From: Halomonas sp.
GTDB taxonomy: Bacteria; Pseudomonadota; Gammaproteobacteria; Pseudomonadales; Halomonadaceae
Direction: 5' to 3'
NCBI RefSeq assembly: GCF_007692655.1
Contig: NZ_REBQ01000219.1
Span: 1 to 36,275 of the forward strand
Length of the DNA stretch: 36,275 bases
Shown here one piece after another: positions 1 to 7,857 of this stretch. Under the pieces are notes generated by a model that worked only from the letters and a program-made list of their open reading frames with translations, searched no databases and was not told the DNA's origin. The first letter of the stretch is position 1. Every line of letters begins with the position of its first letter. The translations under genes and the position numbers were made by a program.

Positions 1-603
1 AACCACAATCTGGACACCTCGCCGGAGTACTACGGCGAAATCATCACCACCCGCACCTACAGCGATCGGCTGGAGACCCTTTCCAACGTGCGCGATGCGG
101 GTATGAAAGTGTGCTCCGGAGGCATTCTCGGCATGGGCGAAGATGCCAAGGATCGCAGCGCACTATTGCAACAGCTGGCCAAGCTCTCGCCGCACCCGGA
201 ATCAGTACCGATCAACATGCTGGTGAAAGTGCCCGGCACGCCGCTGGAAAATGTCGAAGATTTAGACCCCATTGAGTTTATCCGCGCCATTGCAGTGGCC
301 CGCATTATGATGCCGCAAAGCCACGTGCGGCTCTCCGCTGGCCGTGAGCAGATGAATGAATCGACCCAGGCGCTGGCGTTTTTGGCCGGCGCCAACTCAA
401 TCTTCTACGGCGACAAGCTGCTCACCACCGGCAACCCCCAGGCAGACCGCGACCGAGCGCTATTCGCCAAGCTGGGACTGCATCCGGAAAAGCGCGAGAT
501 CTGCGAGAGCGAAGATACTCAAGCGGCGCGCCTGGCCCAACTGGCCCAGCAGCGGGTACACGCCGAGCGCGTTGCCGAGCTAGCGGTAGATGCCAGTGTC
601 TGA
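1..603 (+). CDS. bioB: Biotin synthase, 3' part (5' end outside window)
   Basis: Radical-SAM enzyme that inserts sulfur into dethiobiotin, the last step of biotin synthesis. The reading frame is open from base 1 and begins inside the conserved [11 protein letters not shown] segment, so the CxxxCxxC cluster motif lies upstream of the window. Seen here are [11 protein letters not shown], which holds one of the conserved [2Fe-2S] cysteines, and [10 protein letters not shown], which holds the unusual arginine ligand of that cluster. The C-terminus is about 45 residues past that motif, normal for the family. It is the first visible gene of the biotin operon, and bioF starts 14 bases before its stop. 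The product is unmistakable; only its N-terminal part is missing. Confidence 0.97.
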   Translation, partial: NHNLDTSPEYYGEIITTRTYSDRLETLSNVRDAGMKVCSGGILGMGEDAKDRSALLQQLAKLSPHPESVPINMLVKVPGTPLENVEDLDPIEFIRAIAVARIMMPQSHVRLSAGREQMNESTQALAFLAGANSIFYGDKLLTTGNPQADRDRALFAKLGLHPEKREICESEDTQAARLAQLAQQRVHAERVAELAVDASV

Positions 604-1765
604 AGCATGGCACCAGCGTTTAGCCGCTGCCCGCGCTGATCGCCAGCAGACACACCGCTGGCGAACGCGGCAGGTCGTGGCAAACGGCGCGTCTGAATCT
701 GCGCTCGACTTTGCTGGCAACGACTACCTGGGCCTTGCTCACGACCCACGGGTAAGCGAAGCCCAGGCGGATGGCGCGCGCCGTTTTGGCGCTGGAGCGG
801 GAGCATCGCACCTGGTCAGCGGTCACTTGGAGGTTCACGACGCCCTGGAAGAGGCCTTGGCGCACTGGACCGGGCGCGAACGGGCGCTGCTGTTTTCCAC
901 CGGCTATATGGCCAATCTCGGCGTGCTGCAAGCGCTGGCAGATCGACACACCGCTATTTTCCAAGACCGTCTCAATCACGCCTCCTTATTGGACGGTGCG
1001 GCTTTAAGCGGGGCACGTAACCGGCGCTTTCATCATCGCGATGCCAATGACTTGGAAAACTTACTGGGGCGCAGTGAGTACGCGCATAAGCTGGTGGTCA
1101 GCGATGGCGTTTTCAGTATGGATGGCGATGTCGCTGATATCGAAGACTTAGTCTCCGCCTGCAAGCGTCATAACGCATGGCTTATGATCGACGATGCCCA
1201 CGGCGTAGGCGTGCTTGGCGACAATGGCAGTGGCTGCGTGGGCAGCACCTGGAGCAGCGCCAAGGTGCCGATTCTGGTCGGCACCTTTGGCAAGGCACTG
1301 GGCACCGCTGGGGCTTTTGTGGCTGGAGATACTGCGTTAATCGACCACCTGATTCAGTTTTCACGCAGCTATATCTACACCACCGCCCAGCCTCCGGCCA
1401 TCGCCGCGGCGACGCTTAAGGCGCTGGATATTGTGCAACGAGAGCCTGAACACCGCACGACGCTTAATGCCAACATCGCTTATTTTCGACGAGAGGCACT
1501 GCGTTTGGGACTGCCACTCAGTGACTCAACGACCCCTATTCAGCCGCTGATATTGGAAGATGAAGCACGCACCCTAACGTGGGCTACACGGCTGCAACAG
1601 CACGGCATTTATGTGGGGGCCATTCGCCCACCCACGGTGCCCAAGGGTGAGTCAAGACTGCGCATTACGCTAAGCGCACGCCATTCCCGCCACCAAATTG
1701 AGCGCTTATTAGAAGCGCTAACTGCGTGTCAGCGCGAGGAGACAGCATGCCTTGCCAACGCCTAG
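590..1765 (+). CDS. bioF: 8-amino-7-oxononanoate synthase
   Basis: PLP enzyme that condenses pimeloyl-ACP with L-alanine to give 8-amino-7-oxononanoate (KAPA), the first step of biotin ring assembly. The 391-residue product has the normal length. Landmarks are [12 protein letters not shown] near residue 40, the GASHLVSGH loop near 71-79, the [11 protein letters not shown] segment with the cofactor-binding Asp/His near 200-210, and GTFGKALG with the PLP lysine at about K235. The start overlaps the bioB end by 14 bases and has only a weak ribosome-binding site, suggesting translational coupling. Confidence 0.97.
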   Translation: MPVSEAWHQRLAAARADRQQTHRWRTRQVVANGASESALDFAGNDYLGLAHDPRVSEAQADGARRFGAGAGASHLVSGHLEVHDALEEALAHWTGRERALLFSTGYMANLGVLQALADRHTAIFQDRLNHASLLDGAALSGARNRRFHHRDANDLENLLGRSEYAHKLVVSDGVFSMDGDVADIEDLVSACKRHNAWLMIDDAHGVGVLGDNGSGCVGSTWSSAKVPILVGTFGKALGTAGAFVAGDTALIDHLIQFSRSYIYTTAQPPAIAAATLKALDIVQREPEHRTTLNANIAYFRREALRLGLPLSDSTTPIQPLILEDEARTLTWATRLQQHGIYVGAIRPPTVPKGESRLRITLSARHSRHQIERLLEALTACQREETACLANA

Positions 1766-2475
1766 TGCTGCTCTCAGGCTGGGGCATTGATCAGCGTATT
1801 TGGCAGTCACTTGACGGCTATTGGCCAAGCGCCATTGCGGCTCAGCCTATCGACTGGCCGGGCTATGGGGGCACCCCCGCGCTCCCCGCTAATGCCACCT
1901 TAGCGCAGTTGGCGGCGTCCATGGCCGACGCCCTACCCAGCGATGCCATCTGGGTAGGCTGGTCCTTGGGGGGATTACTGGCCACTGCTTTGCTCGACTA
2001 TCTGGCTGCCCCTAAAGGACTTATTTTGCTAGGAGCTAGCGCGACATTCTGCGCTGACGACGGCGTCTCCCAGCGCGAGCTTGGTAGCTTCCAGCGCGCC
2101 TTTGAGCGTGACCCAAACGCTACTTGGCGACACTTTTTGCGCTGGCAGGCCCAGGGAGAACCCAACCCACGACAGGCCTATCAGCGCCTTAATGATCTGC
2201 TGGGCGATTCACCCAATGCGGATCATGCAACGCTTTCCCGTGGCCTTGAGTGGCTGGCTGAACTCGACAACCGCCGCCACTTCACCACGGCTACTTGCCC
2301 GATCGTTAAGCTGATTGGCGAGCAGGATCCACTAATTAGCCCTGGCCAACGCGGTGCAGGGAAACGGTTAAGCGGTGTTGGACACTGCCCCATGCTCTCC
2401 CAGCCCCAAGCGTTAACCACTGCGATAACCCGCCATGCCACTAAGCTGACTAACGCCAGCGCGGAGGTGTTGTGA
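1747..2475 (+). CDS. bioH: Pimeloyl-ACP methyl ester carboxylesterase
   Basis: Alpha/beta hydrolase that removes the methyl ester from pimeloyl-ACP methyl ester and so ends the BioC-dependent chain-building stage. The 242-residue product has the nucleophile elbow GWSLGG (Ser about 73), an acidic residue in LIGEQDPLI and the catalytic His in GVGHCPML near the C-terminus. An in-frame start exists 21 bases upstream, but an AGGAG six bases before the ATG at 1747 supports the shorter form. It overlaps bioF by 19 bases and bioC by 4. Short alpha/beta hydrolases are easily misnamed; here the position between bioF and bioC settles it. Confidence 0.93.
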   Translation: MPCQRLVLLSGWGIDQRIWQSLDGYWPSAIAAQPIDWPGYGGTPALPANATLAQLAASMADALPSDAIWVGWSLGGLLATALLDYLAAPKGLILLGASATFCADDGVSQRELGSFQRAFERDPNATWRHFLRWQAQGEPNPRQAYQRLNDLLGDSPNADHATLSRGLEWLAELDNRRHFTTATCPIVKLIGEQDPLISPGQRGAGKRLSGVGHCPMLSQPQALTTAITRHATKLTNASAEVL

Positions 2476-3314
2476 TCGAGCAAACAGTGCTTACCCAACC
2501 CCTTGGCGAAGGTGTTGGCGAAGAGCTTAGCAAAGGGCTTAGCAAACAGCTTTGCGAAGCTAACTGGCAAGCGCGAGTGGCCCACGCCTTTTCCAGGGCC
2601 GCCCCCCGCTACGATGCGCTAGCCACCGCACAGCGCCAGATAGGTGAAGGGTTGTGGAATACGCTGCCAGCCTCTGCCAGCCGCATTGTTGATATTGGTT
2701 GCGGCACCGGCTACTGGACCCAGCGCCTAGCCGAGCGCTACCCCGCTGCTCAACTGGTCGGCCTGGATATCGCCCCCGGCATGCTGGAACAGGCCCGCCA
2801 GCGCTACGGCGAAGGTATCCACTGGCAACAGGGCGATGCGGCAGCGCTGCCGCTTAGCGAACGTAGTGTTAATCTTGTGTTTTCCAACTTGGCAGTGCAG
2901 TGGTGTCGCGATATTGGCGCTGTGATGAAGGCGCTTTACCGCGTGCTTGAGCCTGGCGGTCACGCCCATATCACCACCTTACTGCCAGGCACTCTGACAG
3001 AGATTGCCTTCGCCTGGCAGCGCCCCGAAGCGCTACTGCAAACGCCCGATCAAATCAGCGTTGCCGTAGCGATCGCTGAGAGTGGTTTAACCATTAACCG
3101 GCAAACCGCCAACGTTGAGCACTACTACTACCCCGACTTGAACGCGGTGATGGCATCCATCAAAGGCGTCGGCGCCCAGCTCGCCAGGCCACAAGCCCAT
3201 ATTACCCGGCGAGATATCGCCGCTGCCAAGGCGCGCTATGAGCAGTTACGCCAATCAGAAGGCTTGCCAGTGAGCTACCACTGCCTAACGTTAACGCTGG
3301 AAAAACCCCAATGA
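2472..3314 (+). CDS. bioC: Malonyl-ACP O-methyltransferase
   Basis: SAM-dependent methyltransferase that methylates malonyl-ACP so the fatty-acid machinery can elongate it to pimeloyl-ACP methyl ester. It starts with GTG in a 4-base overlap (GTGA) with the bioH stop. The Rossmann SAM loop VDIGCGTGYW is at about residues 73-82, followed by the acidic residue in LVGLDIAPGM. The family's ARVAHAFSRAAPRYD segment is near residues 34-48. Residues 11-30 are an unusual extension of tetrapeptide repeats (LGEG VGEE LSKG LSKQ LCEA) encoded by a 12-base tandem repeat, described separately. Confidence 0.95.
   Translation: MIEQTVLTQPLGEGVGEELSKGLSKQLCEANWQARVAHAFSRAAPRYDALATAQRQIGEGLWNTLPASASRIVDIGCGTGYWTQRLAERYPAAQLVGLDIAPGMLEQARQRYGEGIHWQQGDAAALPLSERSVNLVFSNLAVQWCRDIGAVMKALYRVLEPGGHAHITTLLPGTLTEIAFAWQRPEALLQTPDQISVAVAIAESGLTINRQTANVEHYYYPDLNAVMASIKGVGAQLARPQAHITRRDIAAAKARYEQLRQSEGLPVSYHCLTLTLEKPQ
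2503..2560 (+). repeat. 12-base tandem repeat inside the 5' end of bioC
   Basis: About 4.8 copies of a 12-base unit: TTGGCGAAGGTG, TTGGCGAAGAGC, TTAGCAAAGGGC, TTAGCAAACAGC, then partial TTTGCGAAGC. The unit is a multiple of three, so copy changes keep the frame and add or remove tetrapeptides in the BioC N-terminus. Confidence 0.85.
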
Positions 3315-4000
3315 GTGCATTTTTCATTACTGGCACCGACACCGATGCAGGTAAAACGCTAGTCACCAGCGGGTTGCTCTATACCGCCCGCCAACAGCAG
3401 TTGAGCACCCTGGGCCTTAAGCCGGTAGCCTCTGGCAGCAAGCGAATCAATGGACACCTGCGCAATAGCGATGCCCTGGCACTGCAGCAGCAAAGCGTGC
3501 CAGCGGTCGACTACGCCACGGTTAATCCGATCACCTTTGAGCCCGCCATTGCGCCCCATTTAGCCGCGTTAGAGGTAGGCCAACCGCTAAAAGCCAGCGC
3601 CATTGCTCACTTCCTGAGTGAAACGCTTCGCCAATCCCCCCGTGACTTTACCTTGATAGAGGGTGCAGGCGGCTGGCGAGTCCCCTTAAACGACCAGGAC
3701 GATTTTTGTGACGTGGCCATCGCCCTTGAGCTGCCGGTTATTTTGGTGGTTGGTTTAAAGCTGGGCTGCTTAAATCACGCCCGATTAACGGCGGAGGCCA
3801 TTCGTGCCGATGGCTTACTGCTCGCCGGTTGGGCGGGCAGCGTGGTTGACCCGCTTTTTGCGGCGGATCCAACGCGCTTTGATGCCAATATTGCCCATTT
3901 AAACGCCAAACTTGCGGCCCCCTGCTTGGGCATTATTCCCCACCTTGCCCTCCCTGACGCCGCCACGGCGCACCGCTACTTATCACTGGAGTCGTTATGA
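3311..4000 (+). CDS. bioD: ATP-dependent dethiobiotin synthetase
   Basis: Closes the ureido ring of dethiobiotin from 7,8-diaminononanoate, CO2 and ATP. The 229-residue product opens with FFITGTDTDAGKT, the family P-loop at residues 8-16. It continues with LKPVASGS, the substrate-binding lysine region, and IEGAGGWRVPL, the GAGG loop with its preceding Glu near 117-121. It is joined to bioC and to bioA by ATGA-type 4-base overlaps, so the three genes are translationally coupled. Confidence 0.97.
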   Translation: MSAFFITGTDTDAGKTLVTSGLLYTARQQQLSTLGLKPVASGSKRINGHLRNSDALALQQQSVPAVDYATVNPITFEPAIAPHLAALEVGQPLKASAIAHFLSETLRQSPRDFTLIEGAGGWRVPLNDQDDFCDVAIALELPVILVVGLKLGCLNHARLTAEAIRADGLLLAGWAGSVVDPLFAADPTRFDANIAHLNAKLAAPCLGIIPHLALPDAATAHRYLSLESL

Positions 4001-5298
4001 GCACATCGGTTGGGCATCGCCACGTTTGGCATCGCCATGTTTGGCACCCCTACGCCCACTTAAAAACCCAGACGCCTGCGCCCAAGGTCGTCGGCGGTGA
4101 TGGTGTTCACTTTGTGCTTGAGAGCGGCGAACGGCTGCTGGATGCCACCTGTTCATGGTGGTGCATGATTCATGGCTATGGGCACCCGCGCTTGGTGGCG
4201 GCCATTCGCGAACAGGCGGGCGAGCTGTGCCATGTCATGCTGGGCGGCTTAACCCACGAACCCGCCGATCAATTAGCCCGTGAATTGGTGCGCATTACCC
4301 CCGCCGGACTGAATCACGTGTTCTACTCCGACAGCGGCTCAGTGGGCATGGAAGTCGCTATGAAGATGGCGCTGCAGTACCAGGTGCTTACCGGCCACCC
4401 TAAAAAAAGCCGCATGCTCTCATTGATGAAGGCCTACCACGGCGACACTACCGGCTGCATGGCAGTCTGCGACCCGGAAGAGGGGATGCATAGTCTGTTC
4501 GCCAGCTTGCTGCCTAAGCATCACTTCGCCCCGGCGCCCACTGCCCCCTATGACGCTACGCCAGAGCAGGTTGCCCAGGATTTGGCTGGCCTGCGTGAGG
4601 TACTGGAACGCCACCACCACGAGATAGCCGCACTGCTGATGGAGCCGCTGTTGCAGGCAGCCGGTGGGCTCAATATGACCTCGCCCGCCTATCTAACCGG
4701 CGCACGGGAGCTGTGCGATGAGTTTGGCGTGCTGCTGATTTTTGACGAGGTGGCTACCGGCTTCGGGCGCACCGGCAAACTGTTTGCCGCCGACCACGCT
4801 GGCGTCACACCCGACATTATGGTGCTCTCAAAAGGCTTGACCGGCGGCTACCTGGGCCACGCCGCGACACTTGCTACGGATCGTGTTCACGACGCATTTA
4901 TCGGCGATAGCCCCCACCACGCCTTTATGCACGGGCCTACGTTTATGGGCAACCCGCTGGCCTGCCGTGTCGCGCTGGAAAGCCTACGAGTCTTTGAAGA
5001 AGAGGACTATCTCGGCAAGATTGATCAGTTAAACCAGTTGCTGCGTCGAGAGCTAATCGACGACGAGCAGCTACGCACCCATAGCAAGGTGGCCGATGTG
5101 CGTGTTCTCGGTGCCACGGCGGTCATTGAAGCCCACTCCGCTGAGGCGCTAAAAGGCGTGGGCGACTTCGCCCGCCAGCGTGGCGTTTGGCTACGCCCCA
5201 TTGGCCGCTGGCTGTATACCATGCCCGCCTATATCACCACGGAAGTAGAAATGACCAAGGTTACCGACGCGATGAAGGCGTGGTTTCTGGCACAGTAA
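3997..5298 (+). CDS. bioA: Adenosylmethionine-8-amino-7-oxononanoate aminotransferase
   Basis: PLP aminotransferase that converts 8-amino-7-oxononanoate to 7,8-diaminononanoate with SAM as the amino donor. The 433-residue product shows SWWCMIHGYGHP near residue 53, the DSGSVGMEVAMKMA phosphate-binding segment, FDEVATGFGRTG near 249-260 and SKG with the PLP lysine at about K279. The N-terminal HVWHPY motif is preceded by an extra copy of the pentapeptide HRHVW, created by a 15-base duplication. It is the last gene of the biotin operon and stops 5 bases before the convergent sirtuin gene, with no visible terminator between. Confidence 0.97.
   Translation: MSTSVGHRHVWHRHVWHPYAHLKTQTPAPKVVGGDGVHFVLESGERLLDATCSWWCMIHGYGHPRLVAAIREQAGELCHVMLGGLTHEPADQLARELVRITPAGLNHVFYSDSGSVGMEVAMKMALQYQVLTGHPKKSRMLSLMKAYHGDTTGCMAVCDPEEGMHSLFASLLPKHHFAPAPTAPYDATPEQVAQDLAGLREVLERHHHEIAALLMEPLLQAAGGLNMTSPAYLTGARELCDEFGVLLIFDEVATGFGRTGKLFAADHAGVTPDIMVLSKGLTGGYLGHAATLATDRVHDAFIGDSPHHAFMHGPTFMGNPLACRVALESLRVFEEEDYLGKIDQLNQLLRRELIDDEQLRTHSKVADVRVLGATAVIEAHSAEALKGVGDFARQRGVWLRPIGRWLYTMPAYITTEVEMTKVTDAMKAWFLAQ
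4013..4042 (+). repeat. 15-base tandem duplication in the 5' end of bioA
   Basis: Two adjacent copies of GGCATCGCCACGTTT differing at one base, followed by the start of a third (GGCACCCC). They encode HRHVW twice before HPY. The canonical BioA N-terminus has this motif once. Confidence 0.85.
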
Positions 5299-5303
5299 AA
5301 CGC

Positions 5304-6017
5304 TCAGGAAAGCAGTAGATTACCCTGCTGCTTCCAGCGATTCACCAGCGCTGGCACGCCCTCACCAGCGGTGGTGTTGATCGCCAGCACACCCGCGGGG
5401 CTGAGCATATCCGCGTCCGGATCGACCAGTGCACAGGGCGTATCGTAGTCAATGTAAGACAACAGCGATGCGGCAGGCATGACCGCCAGGGAGGTGCCCA
5501 CCACCAGCAGAAAATCAGCCTGACTGACAAGCTCGCAGGCGTCTTCAAACAGCGGTACCGCCTCACCAAACCACACCACATCAGGACGTAGCTGGCTGCC
5601 CTTGTCGCAGATATTGCCCAGTTCAATGCCTCCTTTGGGAAGCGGGTAGCGCATACGCTCATCCACTGACGAGCGCGCTTTTAAAATTTCACCGTGTAAG
5701 TGCAGCACACTCCGCGACCCTGCTCGCTCGTGCAGGTCATCAATATTCTGGGTAATGATACTGACGTGAAAGCCTTCTTGCTCAAGCGCTGCCAGCGCTT
5801 TATGGGCGGCATTGGGTTTGGCTTTACGGATCTGCTCGCGGCGCTGATTGTAAAAATCCAACACCTGCTGTGGATTGCGCTGCCATGCCTGGGGGGTCGC
5901 AACGTCCTCAACTGGATGGTTTTCCCACAGGCCATCGCTGGCACGAAAGGTTTTAATCCCGCTCTCAGCGCTAATCCCCGAGCCGGTAAACACCACTAAA
6001 TGGGGGCTTGCTGCCAT
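5304..6017 (-). CDS. cobB: SIR2-family NAD-dependent protein deacylase (CobB-like, zinc cysteines absent)
   Basis: Removes acyl groups from protein lysines using NAD+. The 237-residue product carries the sirtuin core: TGSGISAESGIKTFR (residues 11-25), TQNIDDLHERAG (89-100) and the catalytic histidine in LHGE (H108). FYNQR contains the Tyr56-x-x-Arg59 pair that in CobB and SIRT5 binds succinyl or malonyl groups, so desuccinylase activity is likely. The oddity is the segment between HGE and RPDVVWFGE, which normally holds four zinc-binding cysteines but has only one here. The gene is convergent with bioA and 31 bases downstream of aceK on the same strand. Confidence 0.9.
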   Translation of the reverse strand: MAASPHLVVFTGSGISAESGIKTFRASDGLWENHPVEDVATPQAWQRNPQQVLDFYNQRREQIRKAKPNAAHKALAALEQEGFHVSIITQNIDDLHERAGSRSVLHLHGEILKARSSVDERMRYPLPKGGIELGNICDKGSQLRPDVVWFGEAVPLFEDACELVSQADFLLVVGTSLAVMPAASLLSYIDYDTPCALVDPDADMLSPAGVLAINTTAGEGVPALVNRWKQQGNLLLS

Positions 6018-6048
6018 GATTGCCTCGTTGCCTTTGTTTCATTGCTGA

Positions 6049-7812
6049 CTAATATACTAGTTGACCAATACTTCCCGCAAAGCGCTGCTTGTTACGGTAA
6101 GGGTAAACGTCGATGACTCGGCCATCCACAATCGCCTGCTGCAGTTCCAGCCAGTAATCTGGATCAAACAGCTCTGGATGCTGCTCGGTAAACAGGCGGC
6201 GTAGCTGCGGATTGGCGAACATAAAGGGGCCAAACTCTTCGGGGAAAATATCATTGGGCCCTACGGACAAGCTATCGCCACCGCCCTGAAAGTCATTGCC
6301 ATAGGATGTTGGGATATGCCGAAAACGGCACTCGGTGAGGTAGCACACTTCATCATAGTCGTAGAAAATCACTCGGCCATGGCGCGTTACGCCAAAGTTT
6401 TTCAGCAGCATGTCGCCGGGAAAAATATTGGCTGCCGCCATCTGTTTAATCGCATTGCCATAATCCTTCAGCACCATGGCGGTCTCTGCGTCGCTGCACT
6501 GCTCCAGGTAGATATTTAGCGGAGTCATCATCCGCTCGGTATAGCAGTGCTTGATAATCACCTTGTCATCTTTCAACACCACGGTTGAGGGTGCCACTTC
6601 CAATAAGTGCTCCAGACACTCCGGCGAAAAATGATCCTGACGGACAATAAAATTGGAAAACTCTTGGGTATCAGCCATACGCCCAACCCGGTCGTGGCGC
6701 TTTACCAGGCGGTATTTTTCGCGCACCACGGCGTGAGTTACCTCTTTAGCCGGGTCAAATTTATCTTTAATGATTTTAAACACGGTGCGGAAACTGGGCA
6801 GCACAAACACGGCCATCACCATGCCACGCACCCCCGGTGCGATAATAAACTGATCTTCGCGCTTGGCGACCTGCTGGTTGAGCGCCCGGAAAAACTCGGT
6901 TTTGCCATGCTTGAAAAAGCCAATCGACGCGTAAAGCTCCCCTTCCGGCTTGTGCGGCATTAGCTGCTGCAGATAGCTGACAAACTCCCCTGGCACGGGC
7001 ACCTCGACCTGAAAGTAGGCTCGGGTAAAAGAGAAGATAATCGAGACTTCATCGGTTTCAATCAGCACCGTGTCCAGGTGTAGGCACGGATCACCCCCTT
7101 GCTGCTCGCCGAACCCCTCCCCATGGAGCACGGGTAACACTAGCGGCACCTGCTTGCCGCCACCCAGGATTCGCCCCACCAGGTAGGCGCCTTTATTACG
7201 ATAAAAGACGCTGTTTAATAACTCGATTTCAGTATCAGCAGCGTTCAACACTGGCGCGGGCAGTTGCTGATGCAAGAAGGTGGCACCAAGCTGGGTGTCT
7301 CCCTCAATGTCCGCGAAGCGATTATCCAAAGGGGCAGCTTCCAGCGCCCACTTAAGCGCTGCTTGCCAATCGCCATTCACCTTTACCCTGCGGCACAGCT
7401 CAATCCCTGAACGGTGAGCAGCGTCCTCCCGAGAGCTGTACACAAACATCCAGTCATTGCGGATATGGCGGTGATGAAAAATTGAACAAAACAGCGAGTT
7501 AAAGAAGGTCTCCGCCAGCTCGTAATCCAACCGGTGGCTAATCAACTCAGCATAGTGGCCACGGGCTTCGCGCCAGCACTCACAATGGGAGACCACTTCC
7601 GGGTCAAAGGTGCGCTTTAAGCGCCCCAGCGTGACATCGATTTTTTGCTGGTACAGATTGATACGCTCTGCCGATGCCTGCTGTGTTTCACGCCATGCTG
7701 CGTCACGAAAGCGACGGCTTGCGTCCGCGGTAATTTCCTTAAAGCGCGCACGATACTCATCGAAGCCATGCAAAATCGTTGTCGCTAAGCGGTACCCAGG
7801 TGAGTGTTTCAC
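6049..7812 (-). CDS. aceK: Isocitrate dehydrogenase kinase/phosphatase
   Basis: Bifunctional enzyme that phosphorylates and dephosphorylates isocitrate dehydrogenase, setting flux between the TCA cycle and the glyoxylate shunt. The 587-residue product matches the E. coli family along its whole length. It has APGVRGMV (325-332), the ATP-binding loop, FKIIKDKF with the ATP lysine near K346, and DRVGRMADTQEF with D381 aligned to the aspartate needed for phosphatase activity. An AGGAG lies before the start. No aceA or aceB lies beside it. It follows the tyrosine ammonia-lyase gene by 45 bases on the same strand, so readthrough from the PYP operon is possible. Confidence 0.97.
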   Translation of the reverse strand: MKHSPGYRLATTILHGFDEYRARFKEITADASRRFRDAAWRETQQASAERINLYQQKIDVTLGRLKRTFDPEVVSHCECWREARGHYAELISHRLDYELAETFFNSLFCSIFHHRHIRNDWMFVYSSREDAAHRSGIELCRRVKVNGDWQAALKWALEAAPLDNRFADIEGDTQLGATFLHQQLPAPVLNAADTEIELLNSVFYRNKGAYLVGRILGGGKQVPLVLPVLHGEGFGEQQGGDPCLHLDTVLIETDEVSIIFSFTRAYFQVEVPVPGEFVSYLQQLMPHKPEGELYASIGFFKHGKTEFFRALNQQVAKREDQFIIAPGVRGMVMAVFVLPSFRTVFKIIKDKFDPAKEVTHAVVREKYRLVKRHDRVGRMADTQEFSNFIVRQDHFSPECLEHLLEVAPSTVVLKDDKVIIKHCYTERMMTPLNIYLEQCSDAETAMVLKDYGNAIKQMAAANIFPGDMLLKNFGVTRHGRVIFYDYDEVCYLTECRFRHIPTSYGNDFQGGGDSLSVGPNDIFPEEFGPFMFANPQLRRLFTEQHPELFDPDYWLELQQAIVDGRVIDVYPYRNKQRFAGSIGQLVY

Positions 7813-7857
7813 TGGCCAAACTCCTGATTATTTCCACCAGCTTCGCGTACCCGGAGA

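Noticed and set aside
6607..6963. Plus-strand open frame inside aceK
   Set aside because: Antisense shadow of the conserved aceK coding sequence with no family resemblance.
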